Assembly (NCBI GenBank): GCA_018340805.1
Contig: JACMZG010001911.1
Location: forward strand, 30,935,727 to 30,999,726
Length of the DNA stretch: 64,000 bases
Origin: Microvelia longipes
Lineage: Eukaryota; Arthropoda; Insecta; Hemiptera; Veliidae
Reading direction: 5' to 3'
Shown: positions 10,258 through 21,968 of the stretch, piece after piece
Layout of the letters: every line of letters begins with the position of its first letter
Position numbering within the stretch: the stretch's first letter is position 1
The notes under the pieces: generated by a model
What the model was told of the DNA's origin: nothing
What the model saw: only the letters and a program-made list of their open reading frames with translations
The model's database searches: none
Program-made: the position numbers and the translations under genes

Positions 10258-10470
10258 GATAGAAGGTTCTGGTGGTGCAACTGTTAGCACGTGTGTTTAC
10301 TACACAGACACTCCGGGTTTCGATCCCGGTTATATCAGGCATGGAAAACCCTTCATGTTCCGTCCTTAGAAAGGGACAATTAGCAGGTGACTCAATAATG
10401 TGAGGTACTCGTAAAAAATCCTTAACTTTTCATGAACCTGGGTGTAAGCAAAATTTATTTATTTATTTAT
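10258..10470 (+). mobile_element. tRNA-derived SINE
   Basis: An A-box-like block TGGTGCAACTGTTAGCACG (10275-10293) and a B-box-like GGTTTCGATCCC (10317-10328) are about 40 bp apart, the spacing of an RNA polymerase III tRNA promoter. A tRNA-unrelated body follows and the element ends in (ATTT)n at about 10447-10472. No clear target duplication was found. Confidence 0.75.
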
Positions 10471-10756
10471 TTACATACTTGAGGTTACTTTATTATAAAA
10501 GTTTCTCAATTGTCAAAGTTTTTCAAGTATAGGCTGAATGAAAAGTTAAAATTTTATTTTCAATAAAATATTGTTTGCACTTAGCATCATGTTAAGCTTT
10601 ATTCATGATACGAATAGCTTTTTTTTGCAAAATAAAAATAAAAATGGGGCTGCTCCCCATTCTTTAATATAACACAGCATACGTGAATTAAAATGTGCAG
10701 TTTGCTTACTATGCACATTGTATCATCATATCATCATCATGATATCAATATCTAAA

Positions 10757-11000
<244 letters not shown>

Positions 11001-11770
11001 ATTTCTTGCGAATATTTGGAATGGATGAATATTTTTTATCAAAAGATTTCGCGAAACGTATTTTTTGTTATTACGGACCTCAAATACGGCTTTTGGACTC
11101 ACTCCCGGGCACTCCCCCCCCCCTCCTTCTTGAGACATGTCATTAGCGAATTTATTTTAAGAAAAATTCGCTAAAAGGATATACTGTTGTGGCGTCTTAT
11201 ATTTAATGATACTATGGTGATATTTTTTTATTCCATTTTTTCCCTCTGTAAGAGTGAAAGAATAAAAAATAATCTTTCTTTTATTGAATTATACTAATTC
11301 AATATGTCCTTAGAATGAACGGATAATTTAAAAAATTAAATCAAATAATAAGCGAAGGTTAGAAAGGTTTTATTCAACAGTATTATGCATCCGAAACAAA
11401 TTAGATTTCAATAGCAAAGTAACCTTATAATCTTGTTAATAGAATCCTTTTTCATAAGGTTATTATACAATACAATCATATATATTCACAATGAATATTA
11501 GTTACAATGAGCAGAGTAGTTTTTACAACAAAAAATGCTGTGGAGTAACCCAAGGCTCTCTATAGTCAAGCTGTAGGTGTCAGAGTTACAGTCTATCATC
11601 TGGCTCTATAATTACTTTAGTGGGCATTCAAACTTCAATCTTTATTAAATGGCAAATGCAATATTACCTTAAAATAGTGAAATAAATAATGTTGAATCGC
11701 AAATAAAATTTTCATTTGTTGATGCAATTATGAACGTTATATCTTGATGACGAAGGACGTACTTAATGCT
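11001..11770. other. AT-rich spacer with a short hairpin
   Basis: No gene seen. A C-rich run lies at 11113-11123 and a hairpin TTAGCGAATTT/AAATTCGCTAA at 11143-11174 that recurs near 38.9 kb. Confidence 0.5.
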
Positions 11771-11774
11771 ATAA

Positions 11775-12262
11775 TGGACATAAGAGGAGGATCAGGACCG
11801 GGATATGACAACGCAACTGTAAAAATTATTAAAAATAATATGTAATCAGTGACAACACCAATAACTATTACTTTGAAACTCTTTAAATAAGGGAATGTTT
11901 CTTAACATTCTATAAAACTGCAATTATCACTCCTATTTTTAAGAAAGGCGACACAAGACTTATATCATTGACAGTGTAGGGAAAATTATTGAAAAATGTG
12001 TAAAACATCTTTAATGACTTTCTCGAAGACAAGTACAGAGTGTATGACCACAATTGGATTTAGAAAAGAATAGGGTATAGAAGACGCCATAGCTCAAGTT
12101 AATTGACTACATCCTAACCTTGACTGAGACAAAAGAATTTAGCTATTTTTCTAGGCTTCTCATTTTTTTCTAGAAAGACTTTGATTCAGTTTATGATGAA
12201 ATTTTGATTTGGAAATTCAGGCAGTTTGGTATTATATAGGAGAACACTTGATTAAATCCATT
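11775..12262 (+). pseudogene. Decayed LINE reverse transcriptase
   Basis: Pieces in shifting frames match the fingers and palm of APE-type LINE reverse transcriptases: GGSGPGYDNATVKIIKNN, then KTAIITPIFKKGD, ISLT...GKLLKNV, IGFRK..GIEDAIAQV, and DFDSVYDEILIWKF. These are in the order expected around the first catalytic Asp (the D of the x-F-D-S block). At least four stops and two frameshifts interrupt them, so it is an old fragment of a jockey/CR1-like or R1-like LINE; the clade cannot be fixed. Confidence 0.75.
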
Positions 12263-12369
12263 TAATCAATTTTTTATCCATAAAAAGATATCTAAAAAGA
12301 CATACAGAGTTTAACGAAGTATTTAATGATGAATACACATCTGACTCCTCTCTTCTTTAAGGAACCGTT

Positions 12370-12930
12370 TAGGCATCACTGAGGTACCAGACTAAGATAG
12401 GATTCGTTTTGCGCGACTGGTCGACAACGCGACCGTACATTATTGCTAAATGTACAATCGCGTAGACGTACATTTCTAGTAAAATCCTATAATCAAAAAT
12501 GGTTAGCTCCGCTAAAATTTAAGAATTTGTGTGTAAGTGAATGGTTGTTAAAGTAATTTTTTTATTATGAATAGTGTAGCTAAAACGCCCAGTTAAGTAA
12601 TTACAGAGTAGCTCTCTTGTTAAATATGTCTATCATAAGAAGTAGCAGAAACGTCCATTCTTAATTTTTCTCGTAAATAAACTTATACTGTATGTATTTA
12701 CAGAGTTGGACGTCTACGCTACTGGGTAACGCAAAAGAGCGTTATAGCGTCAAATATCGATAAGTCTTAAAAGGTCGTCTTCGCGACTGGGCATCTTAGT
12801 TACATATTTTTGTAGCTTAGGTGTACAATCGCGGAGACAACCTTTAGCGTAAATGACCAATCGCGTAAATACTCTTTCTTGATGTAGCTAGAATATAATA
12901 TCGCGTTAGTACAGTAGTGTTAAACGCCTA
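12370..12930. other. CpG-enriched stretch with recurring TCGCG words
   Basis: CAATCGCG recurs at about 12466, 12828 and 12853, with CGCGACTGG at about 12411 and 12789, in DNA that is otherwise poor in CpG. No frame is open and no known element was recognised. It could be a degenerate tandem repeat. Confidence 0.4.
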
Positions 12931-13680
12931 GACTCCCTGACTAACTCAACTTGACTGGAACTATTTACAGTTTTTTTAACAAACCTATGTTCAGCAAATA
13001 GCTGAGAAGAAACAGAAAATATTGTCGAAAGTTAAGTTTTATTGATAATACTGGCTGCACTGTAATTTAGTATCCCTAAATACTGACAAATCAAAGTTTA
13101 TGACTTTCTGAATACGAGCAAATGGACAAGCTGACAAACAAACCACACATACACAAATAGAGACAATAAATGCTATAATCTGCTTGTACAACTTTAACTG
13201 TAACTGCCCAATTATTGAAAGGACAAATATTACCAGATATATAGGAATAACTGTAGGATGATAAATTCGCTAAAAACAAAGAGATTTTGGTTTTTTTTAT
13301 AGTAAAAAGGTTTCTCACAATTTTGCTGCTAAGAGAAGTTATATTATGGACTGGCTGACTGCATAGTAAGATACGGACTATAGATAACGGTTCAGCTACT
13401 GATACTATCAAACAACCGATATTTGTATAGCAAAAAGCTATTTTGAAAATCACTTAAATAAATCAAACAACGACTCATAAACCTTTATTTAAAATCTAGT
13501 CTTACTTGGCTTTAGACTAAATTTGCTAGTTAAAATTAATTGAGAGAAACATACCCTAAAACAAAAAATGCCTGACAGACAAAATAGAGCCTATAAAAAT
13601 ATTTTTTTAATACCTTATTACAAGACTACTAAAGATTGAAACCACTGGACAGAGGCAAAACTTAAATAACTTTAATTAAG
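12931..13680. other. AT-rich spacer
   Basis: No gene or recognised repeat. The 120-codon minus frame at 13091-13453 has no domain and average composition for chance. Confidence 0.45.
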
Positions 13681-13749
13681 TAAAGCTCACCGGGGTGGGG
13701 TGGAGTTCATCTTTGGTTGAGTAGATTTAGAGGAGTCTCTAAATTGCCT

Positions 13750-13965
13750 AAATTACCTCTATGTTGCCTCAAAATTGGCAGGATCTTAGGGATTTCACTC
13801 ACCACTTCGGAGTGATGGCTCCGTGGTGCAATAATATTGAAACCTACTCACTTACCGCGCTACAAGCCCCGCCTTTTCACGGGACTTGTCTCGATTGCCC
13901 CATATTTTTTTACCAACTACGGACCCACTTAAATCTAACCAACCGGTGGACTCTCAGTTGAATTG
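13750..13965 (+). repeat. Possible SINE-like segment
   Basis: A locally GC-richer 200-bp island. GGCTCCGTGGTGCAATAATA (13827-13846) has a loose A-box look and TCTCGATTGCCCC (13888-13900) a loose B-box look, about 50 bp apart. Neither box is a good match and no duplication or tail was found, so this is tentative. Confidence 0.3.
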
Positions 13966-14097
13966 AAAGACAAATTTTTAAAAACTTGAGCTAGGAATAA
14001 GAAACTAAGCCATAAAAGATTCGATATTTAAAGTTTATTAAAGTATGTATAAAATTGTTAATTGTTAATAACAGCATTTTTTATCAAAGCATCAACA

Positions 14098-16805
14098 AAA
14101 AAGGCTAAGGAGTTAACTATTTTAAATTCAAAAAGCTTTAAGGTGTTAACAAGCTGTCTGTTACACAAAATAGACGTTTAAATCCCCCCTAAATTTTACA
14201 ATAACCATTATAGTAATTATTTTCAGAATTAAAATAATGTATTTTCTTATTTAAGTAATATTTTACAATATATTTTATGTACAGTATATTAAACTGTGAC
14301 ATAGTAATACAGAAATTATATCGTTAATTGTCAGTTTCTAATTCACTTTGAAATTTTCACTACTGAGAATAAATATCTAAAATGTTTTTTTACAACCAAA
14401 AAAAAACTTATACTTATCACTACAGACTTAGATTTTTTCGATTATACCCAGAAATAATAATAAAGAGTGAATTTAGTGAGTCATTAATTATTTTAGTAAG
14501 TAAATAAAATTGAATAACAATTACTAAATTAAATCACCATTATAGTGAAAATCAGCTTGTTATCAGTTAATTTAAATACCTGTTACCATTAATTTGAACA
14601 ATTTAATGCAATAAAAAGGTAATTTTGTGAGTTTGTGCAAACTGAAATTATTCAAAATAAAATTAATTAACAATAAATAAAATAAAGCACTATATTAAGA
14701 TTTTCAACTTCATTTCACTTAATTTTAATACTCGTGACAATTCATTAAAACTATTTGTTTAATGAAATAATGATTCTATTGAGTTTATACGCCCTGAAAT
14801 TAATTAAATTAAAGCACTTTAAGAAAAAATATAAAGAAATAATCGTCACAAATAAGAAAAACCAAAAGAAAAACCGTAAGGACTTAAACAATAGAGATAT
14901 TATTATACCAGAGAGTCCCTTGGTTTAATTTTGAAACATCGAAAAAGTAACCTGACTACCTTCGACATTCAATCAAATAACCAGAAAAGATACAGTAATA
15001 TATATTACAAAACGTTTAAAATACATATTAAAACACAGATAATGCCTGGAAAGCCAAAAACAATTCATTTATTTTAACCTTAACTCTCTCTTAAAGGAGG
15101 TTTCAATGAAGTTACACAAAGCCCCTGAGAGCCCCAAAAAGATGTTTCAGGTCTTTTAATGTATTAAGATATGCTATGCTCCCTCTAGTATATACCTCTA
15201 TGACTTAAACAAGGATCACGTTTTCGTTATCAATTTGTTATCAGCGACGGTGGCACTGCTACGGTCTTTGAATCGCGAATATTTAAAAAAAAATACTGGA
15301 TATATGTATATAGGGAAAAGGCCAATTATTCATCGGGTACGATTTTACATTGAATTGACAACTTGAACATACATTCTATAACACGATAGGTCTAGTTTTT
15401 ACGTTTAATTCATTTCAAAATTTTCAATTTTACCCTGATGATAAGGGAGCTAGCCAAAATAAATGAAATCTGATGAGATATAAAACTTACGTTTTTGTAA
15501 TCTTAAACATTTATGAAACACACTACATAAAATTCCAAGGGTCTTCTCGACGGTTTTTATATTGAAGCACCGTGGCAAGCCTCGAGATTAAAATATTTTT
15601 GCACTGTCAGGTCAACCATTATCATGTAAATAAAGAACTCATTGGCAGAAAGAAAACTTTTTTTCTCCACCAGTAAATTGATAATTATAAATATTTTTAT
15701 ATTATTCAAAAATTTGATCAGATCACACTAATTCACCCTATTTGTGGATACTAAAAGATGTGGACAGTCAACTGTATTTTTTCATCCTTATTAAACTAAT
15801 AAAAAAAGCATTTAACACTTTTTTAAAAATTGGATTTCGAGTAACAGATGTCACTTTATTTCATAAAATCACAAACCAAAAAAATATATTCCCTTTTTTA
15901 GATCTTTTTCAAAACATGATTTGGTGCAGAAAATAAATTTAATATTTAGTTCTTTTTTTCTTATCACGATGATCGATTTTGTAGCTATAAGAAGACCCAT
16001 CGAAAATGATTCCGTTTTCTCTTATCGGTGGGAAACAAAAAACAAGGGTGAAAATTATTGTAAGCGATTTAGAAGATGATACGAAACATATTTCCCCTGA
16101 TTTTTTCCCTTACTTTCTTTATTTTAACAGAATAAAATGATAATGGCGGTTTCCCTAGATATTAGTTTCAATAAGTGTTATGAAACACGTGTTTGAGATG
16201 CTCCTGGCTGTGTGATTTTCCCTGAAACACTCCATGTGTGCTAGATTTGTTTTATTAAAAATGAAGAAAAGCTATAAGAAACAAATGTTACTTTACCCCT
16301 CTTGGAAGTTTTTATGTCCAAACATGAGTTTTTAAACGAGAATTTTATTGTTTAGTAACACATTTTTTTGTTTCTGATAGTTACTTTTTCTTGGGTTTCA
16401 GCACTTAACAATAACAGCCAATTTCATGCCACAGAAAGGATAATAAAAGAAAGGTTTAGATTATTTTTGGTTGCAAGAAAACATTTCAAATATTAGTCTC
16501 AGTAGTGGAAAATTTTCAAAGTAAATTATGGAAGGACCGGCAATTAACACAGATTTCTGTACTGCTGTCATGTTAAATTTTTTTTCTCCATTTAATATAT
16601 AACTGTACACATATAAATATATTGTAAAAATATTACTTAAATAAGAAAATAATTAAATTCTGAAAATTAATTACCTAGTAATGGTTATGTACACAATTTA
16701 GGGGTGGAGTTTACCACTCGACGCCTAGTTTTTTGTTAATCAGAAAGCTTTGTTAGATCCTAAAGCCTTAAGGGCAGGGGATTTAAAATAGTTAACTCCC
16801 TAGCC
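14098..16805. mobile_element. 2.7-kb foldback element with long imperfect inverted arms
   Basis: The outer blocks, GGCTAAGGAGTTAACTATTT (14103-14122) and its inverse near 16770-16795, are followed inward by matching blocks. Examples are CCCCTAAATT next to ATAACC, TTTTCTTATTTAAGTAATAT, TTCACTTTGAAA...TTCACTACTGAGA, and AATGTTTTTTTACAACCAAA on the left arm, each with an inverted counterpart on the right. The arms reach at least 14098-14410 and 16440-16805. The interior has no open frame of note. Boundaries are approximate and no target duplication was resolved, so the superfamily is unknown. Confidence 0.7.
14560..15320 (-). repeat. Interior segment related to 29.16-29.50 kb
   Basis: 14570-14700 matches the reverse complement of about 29400-29500 (AATACCTGTTA, AACAATTTAATG, TAATTTTGTG, TTGTGCAAACT). 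15230-15300 matches the reverse complement of 29195-29260 (ATCAGCGACGGTGG and CTTTGAATCGCGAATA). The two loci are copies of one repeat with an internal length difference. Confidence 0.7.
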
Positions 16806-17490
16806 TTGCTGAAGGTGTTAGCTATACGGTTTTGGCAAGCGAGTCAAAACCGAGAGTAGCGAAATTAGCCCACAGTTAAAATCTTCCTTCCTTGCTGTGT
16901 ATTAAATTTGATCCAACTCTTACGTTTATACTGTTTACAATTACTAATTTCACAAGCAAGACGATAATGTTAGTAATAAAAGGAAGCTATGACTTTATTG
17001 AAAACGATTTTAAATGGTTAATAATTATAGTATGTAATGAATTTATGAAGTATATTAATATAATAATATATTACATTATATAGTATAATAATATGAAGTT
17101 AATGGAGTTGCAGGGCAGGGTTGTTGAAAAGACCAAAGGCTCGCACCATTGCTATTTTGATTCCCAGATTAACCAACATAAATATCAATCTGTGTTTTGT
17201 CTGCCTATGCAATGTTGCTGCTTGCACTAATTAGAGGAGGAAATGGCAGTTAGAGTGTGAGTTAAAAAAAGACAATAATGATTAAAAGCGATAGTTGTTT
17301 TGATGGTATGACCTCAAAAACGAAAGGGTAATAAAAGTAGATTTTAGAATTGGAAAATTTTGTTACTTTACGTTTTTATAAGAATGTATTTGTAATAGAC
17401 AGCTGGACTTCAGCTTCATAGTTGGCAATTCTTTCTAAGAAGAACAAAAAGAAAACGAAGAAACCCAAAGAAGAACGAGAAGAACAGTTG
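16806..17490. other. AT-rich spacer
   Basis: No gene seen. The short open frame at 16892-17083 has no domain. Confidence 0.45.
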
Positions 17491-17559
17491 TGATAAGAAT
17501 TCATTTTCTAAACAAAAGATTTTCCCCATGTATTAGCATAGGACAAATTTTTTAGGAGG

Positions 17560-17907
17560 TGTTTTTTAATATAATTTATTGTATTTAACTCTTGAAATGT
17601 TATGAAATCGAAAGTTGGACATCTATATTTACGTTAGGAAAGAAAACAAGTGTGGTTTGTTCGATTTTTCCGAATAAAATACGGTAGTGAAATGTGACCT
17701 TTTTTTGTGCATTTTGGACTCTCCGTTTTTTGACTTTTTTTAATATAATTCATATTATTTAACTCTTGGAATGTTCTGAAATCGAAAGTTGGACATCTAT
17801 ATTATCGAAAAGAAACAAAATGAGTGAGGTTTAGTAGATTTTTCTGAAATAAATACGGTAGTAAAATCTAATGTTTTTGTTTACATTTTGCACTCGTTTG
17901 TTTCTGG
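17560..17907 (+). repeat. Two tandem 174-bp units in the left arm
   Basis: TGAAATCGAAAGTTGGAC recurs with a 174-bp period (17603 and 17777), followed in each unit by similar words (GATTTTTC and ATACGGTAGT). The right arm carries the mirror copy at about 21540-21890. Confidence 0.75.
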
Positions 17908-17927
17908 TGTTTTTGTTCTATTTTTGA

Positions 17928-18269
17928 CTTCTTATTAAGATAATATCGTATATTATTGGTTTCAACGACAAAGGTAATTCGTTTATACTGAAAGAAGTAT
18001 GTATATCAGCATTTGTGGTATGGAATATTAGTAACTTCGTAGATAAGTTGCTCGAGTCACTTCTGTACATTGATGCCGTGCATAATTTAAGTGAAATGTC
18101 AACATCTCCTATTCATTTGTATAATCTAGAAGACGTGCATGCTAGATTTTTGTTAATTAATAAAGGATGCATGGAGACATTGGCACAAGTTGAATCAACT
18201 TCATGCATAAATAATTACTCTTGTAAGATGTCAATGTCATTTACTCAATTTATGTTAAAAACCAAATAA
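17928..18269 (+). other. Conserved open segment, left arm (function unknown)
   Basis: The frame is open for about 114 codons after a TGA at 17925. It lacks an ATG until codon ~55 (MSTSPIHLYNLEDV) and there is no recognised domain. The peptide GFNDKGNSFILKEVCISAF loosely resembles a G-F-x-x-F-[IV]-[LV]-K-E block seen at the N-terminus of uncharacterised transposon-associated proteins in arthropods; I give that little weight. The same frame survives in the right arm with two residue changes, which may simply reflect arm identity and not selection. It could be a 3' exon fragment captured by the element. Confidence 0.35.
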
Positions 18270-18280
18270 TCTGTCAATAT

Positions 18281-18650
18281 ATAACTGTGCAAGAGACACC
18301 TAGGAAATATAACAAGCAAAATGCAATACTACACCTGGGATTTGTTCCATCATTCGACATTTGTCTTCATTGATGGCTCTACATAACGTCATGCCTCAAG
18401 TTTCGTCACGTTTAACTTATCAGGGTGCCGACGGAGCCTGAACTCACTGTAACCTTTGATTAAAATTCCAAAGAATATAATGTGAAGTATTTACTAGAGA
18501 TGAGCGGTGCTCTCTTACCACCATCATGCTTGGTAAGCAAAACATGTATCATTTGATACTACCGAGTTTTGAAAAACATGAATACTCCCACAATATAACT
18601 GATCGAGAGACACCTTGGAAATTTAACTTGCAAAATGCAATGCTACAAAT
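18281..18650 (-). repeat. ~314-bp retrozyme-like monomer with decayed hammerhead, left arm
   Basis: The word AGAGACACCT recurs at 18292 and 18606, a period of 314 bp, so just over one monomer is present. The monomer matches that of the 54.2-kb element. On the minus strand 18395-18436 reads a hammerhead layout with GAAA intact and CTGATAA in place of CTGATGA, and helix III is no longer well paired. Confidence 0.7.
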
Positions 18651-19267
18651 TATCTATGTTCATAAAATGATATTGTAATGTCAAACTTTATGACTCACAA
18701 CAACTGCGAAGCTATGCCCACCTCAAGAAAGTCAAGTTTCATCACGGTGAAGCCTTCACGAGCATCTGTTGCAACCTTCGTGCGACTGTAGTCAAACTAT
18801 TTTATTCTTAATTAGGATTTAAACTTGTATTAAACCTTTCTTTCATTGTTAAAATTTTATATTATAATAAAATTTAGTGAAATTGATTCTTTTACTTTAT
18901 TCTAATTTCTCTACCACCTACACCAATTTGGGAGGTTTGTCATATAGGTGCCTGGGCCACCCTAAATCTATAAGATCTGATATACCTTAGCTTGAGCTTT
19001 GTTCAGTCAAACACATACCTGACTGAGGTGTCCATCAGTGTCAAGGCAGACAGCATACAAATTTGTGATAATTATTTGTTTGTTAAAAATAGTTTTCTTG
19101 TTTTTTGAATCGAGAGAGGCATCACATGTGTAGTTCCCAGACTTCTCAGGATATATGAATGAATTTTCTTGTAAACCTCATTACCTCAAATAGCTGATGC
19201 AATTTTAAACTTAACCAGCAAAAAGACTACAGCATTTGAATATTGTGTAAATAGTGTAATAGAATAC

Positions 19268-19491
19268 TGCCTCCGTGGCCGAGGTTGTTAAGGCGATAGT
19301 CTTTACACTGACCTTTGACACCATCCCAGGTTACGCTCTCAGTTGATAAAAGATTATTGTTTAATATTATCGCCAATTTTTGAATACAATTTGAGCGTAA
19401 CGGTTGCTACTACCACCCGTAGTGGTTCCCGCAGGGGTTATCACTGATGAGCTACAAGGCTCTAAACGGGCATTATTATTATTATTTTAGG
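19268..19491 (+). mobile_element. tRNA-derived SINE with 12-bp target duplication
   Basis: GTAATAGAATAC at 19256-19267 recurs at 19492-19503. The 5' part (CCTCCGTGGCCGAGGTTGTTAAGGCG) resembles the D-arm half of a Leu/Ser-type tRNA with an A box, and CCCAGGTTACGCTCTC sits near the B-box position but is diverged. The body contains GAGCGTAACGG and GGTTCCCGCAGGGGTTATC, and the tail is (ATT)n. It is inserted in the loop of the 4.5-kb palindrome. Confidence 0.8.
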
Positions 19492-20099
19492 GTAATAGAA
19501 TACCGTGTTTCTATTTGCGGGTATAGCAAATTTAATGAAACTTGAGATATGACTTCTAATGTAATTCACATTTATAGTTCATGGCACCTTCCTCTTTGCC
19601 AGGTTTTATTTATAAAGACTTCAATTATTGAGAGGGTTATAATATCACAAACTACAAAATGACAATTACTGTATCCACAGAAGCTATCTGCATTTGATTA
19701 CAGTAGGTATGACTGATCCTTTTTTCAGTCTAAATCTTTTTGTGGCAGAACATTATGAATTCTAGTAGCATCTAAAATTTCAATTTGATAATTTTATATT
19801 GTTAGAAAGGTGCAATACATAAAAAAAAGTCTCAGAGGAAAATTGAGACGATTCCCAATTTTTATATGATAAGCGAAAATAAGAAAAATAGGCAGATATC
19901 ATCATGAGTCTGTTTAAATTAGAAAAAAATTGAGTAGTCATGAGTCTGTGTTTTTGAACAATTCCTTTATTTACAAGTATACATACAAAAAGAAAAAGGA
20001 ATACAAAAAAGTTAACACAAAAGTATACAAGTAACCACAAGGCAAAGCCTGAGGGGGGGGGGGGTGTAGAAATTGTAGATAAACAGATCTTTTAATGAG

Positions 20100-20505
20100 A
20101 AATACAATAGTGATGTGCCAAATTGACTTTTAAACCGATTTTATATGAGTCGACTGTCGACTCAACAGATAATCGAGTGGATAGTTGATTCAAATCGCTT
20201 GATCTGATTAAAGTCTATTCAGTTCAATTCAACTTGATTCAACTCAAATAAATAAAAGCTGAAGCAATAAGTAGATTTAATTTAACATGAGTGGATACAA
20301 GCTGACATAGGATATTTTCAAAACTAGTCAAATGATTAACTTGGGCCAACTAAAATTATTTATTCAAGTTAACTTAATTAGTCTTGTACCGACAGGAATA
20401 TACATTCTATAAATCTAAAAATAAAAACAAAGCATACTTGAGTTTATTTAAATCAGACTTAAGCCCATATGAATCAACTAATGTCTACTTCAATCGAGTC
20501 GATAG
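20100..20505. repeat. Degenerate TTCAA/GTCGACTCAA-rich stretch
   Basis: Words such as GTCGACTCAA, TTGATTCAACTCAA, CAATCGAGTCGA and ATAATCGAGTGG recur irregularly with no fixed period that I could establish. It lies in the palindrome loop. It may be an old simple-motif array. Confidence 0.35.
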
Positions 20506-21027
20506 GGTCACCCTGGCTCCTATATGACAAACCTCCCAAATTGGTGTAGGTGGTAGAGAAATTAGAATAAAATAAAAGAATCAATTTCACTAAATTTTAT
20601 TATAATATAAAATTTTAACAATGAAAGAAAGGTTTAATACAAGTTTAAATCCTAATTAAGAATAAAATAGTTTGACTACAGTCGCACGAAGGTTGCAACA
20701 GATGCTCGTGAAGGCTTCACCGTGATGAAACTTGACTTTTTGAGGTGGGCATAGCTTCGTTGTTGTGAGTCATAAAGTTTGACATTACAATATATTTTTA
20801 TGAACATAGATAATTTGTAGCATTGCATTTTGCAAGTTAAATTTCCAAGGTGTCTCTCGATCAGTTATATTGTGGGAGTATTCATGTTTTTCAAAACTCG
20901 GTAGTATCAATGATACATGTTTTGCTTACCAAGCATGATGGTGGGTAAGAGAGCACCGCTCATCTCTAGTAAATACTTCACATTATATTCTTTGGAATTT
21001 TAAATCAAAGGTTACAGTGAGTTCAGG

Positions 21028-21069
21028 CTCCGTCGGCACCCTGATAAGTTAAACGTGACAAAACTTGAG
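21028..21069 (+). ncRNA. Decayed hammerhead motif in right arm
   Basis: The mirror of 18395-18436 reads CTGATAA and CAAAA where a functional ribozyme needs CUGANGA and GAAA. Helix II (GTTA/TGAC) remains. It is almost certainly inactive. Confidence 0.6.
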
Positions 21070-21202
21070 TGACGTTATGTAGAGCCATCAATGAAGACAA
21101 ATGTCGAATGATGGAACAAATCCCAGGTGTAGTATTGCATTTTGCTTGTTATATTTCCTAGGTGTCTCTTGCACAGTTATATATTGACAGATTATTTGGT
21201 TT

Positions 21203-21544
21203 TTAACATAATTGAGTAAATGACATTGACATCTTACAACAGTAATTATTTATGCATGAAGTTGATTCAACTTGTGCCAATGTCTCCATGCATCCTTTAT
21301 TAATTAACAAAAATCTAGCATGCACGTCTTCTAGATTATACAAATGAATAGAAGATGTTGACATTTCACTTAAATTATGCACGGCATCAATGTACAGAAG
21401 TGACTCGAGCAACTTATCTACGAAGTTACTAATATTCCATACCACAAATGCTGATATACATACTTCTTTCAGTATAAACGAATTACCTTTGTCGTTGAAA
21501 CCAATAATATACGATATTATCTTAATAAGAAGTCAAAAATAGAA
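21203..21544 (-). other. Conserved open segment, right arm (function unknown)
   Basis: Mirror copy of 17928-18269. It differs by Pro to Ser and Ser to Cys and has a 1-bp deletion near its end that changes the last residues. Confidence 0.35.
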
Positions 21545-21968
21545 CAAAAACACCAGAAACAAACGAGTGCAAAATGTAAACAAAAACATTAGATTTTACT
21601 ACCGTATTTATTTCAGAAAAATCTACTAAACCTCACTCATTTTGTTTCTTTTCGATAATATAGATGTCCAACTTTCGATTTCAGAACATTCCAAGAGTTA
21701 AATAATATGAATTATATTAAAAAAAGTCAAAAAACGGAGAGTCCAAAATGCACAAAAAAAGGTCACATTTCACTACCGTATTTTATTCGGAAAAATCGAA
21801 CAAACCACACTTGTTTTCTTTCCTAACGTAAATATAGATGTCCAACTTTCGATTTCATAACATTTCAAGAGTTAAATACAATAAATTATATTAAAAAACA
21901 CCTCCTAAAAAATTTGTCCTATGCTAATACATGGGGAAAATCTTTTGTTTAGAAAATGGTTCTTATCA

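Larger units (their letters stand above)
17491..21968. mobile_element. 4.5-kb palindromic element with ~1.45-kb near-identical arms
   Basis: The left arm (17491 to about 18955) is repeated in reverse complement at about 20510-21968 with only scattered single-base differences. The arm tips are TGATAAGAA..CATTTTCTAAAC, and the inner ends lie at CAAACCTCCCAAATTGG on the right arm. The arms contain, in order from the tip, two tandem 174-bp units, a conserved open segment, and a partial tandem of a ~314-bp monomer related to the 54.2-kb element. The 1.55-kb loop holds a SINE. Outer flanks show no clear duplication. The high arm identity means either recent origin or gene conversion. Confidence 0.85.

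Noticed and set aside
13091..13453. 120-codon minus-strand frame
   Set aside because: No domain, no conserved motif, and composition equal to surrounding DNA.
15434..15480. Two CTGATGA words
   Set aside because: Neither is followed by a helix II and GAAA; chance matches in AT-rich sequence.
19446..19475. CTGATGAGC...GGCTCTAAAC in the SINE tail looks like a hammerhead core
   Set aside because: G12 of the required GAAA is T, helix III is absent, and the homologous SINE copy at 39.5 kb does not preserve CTGATGA.
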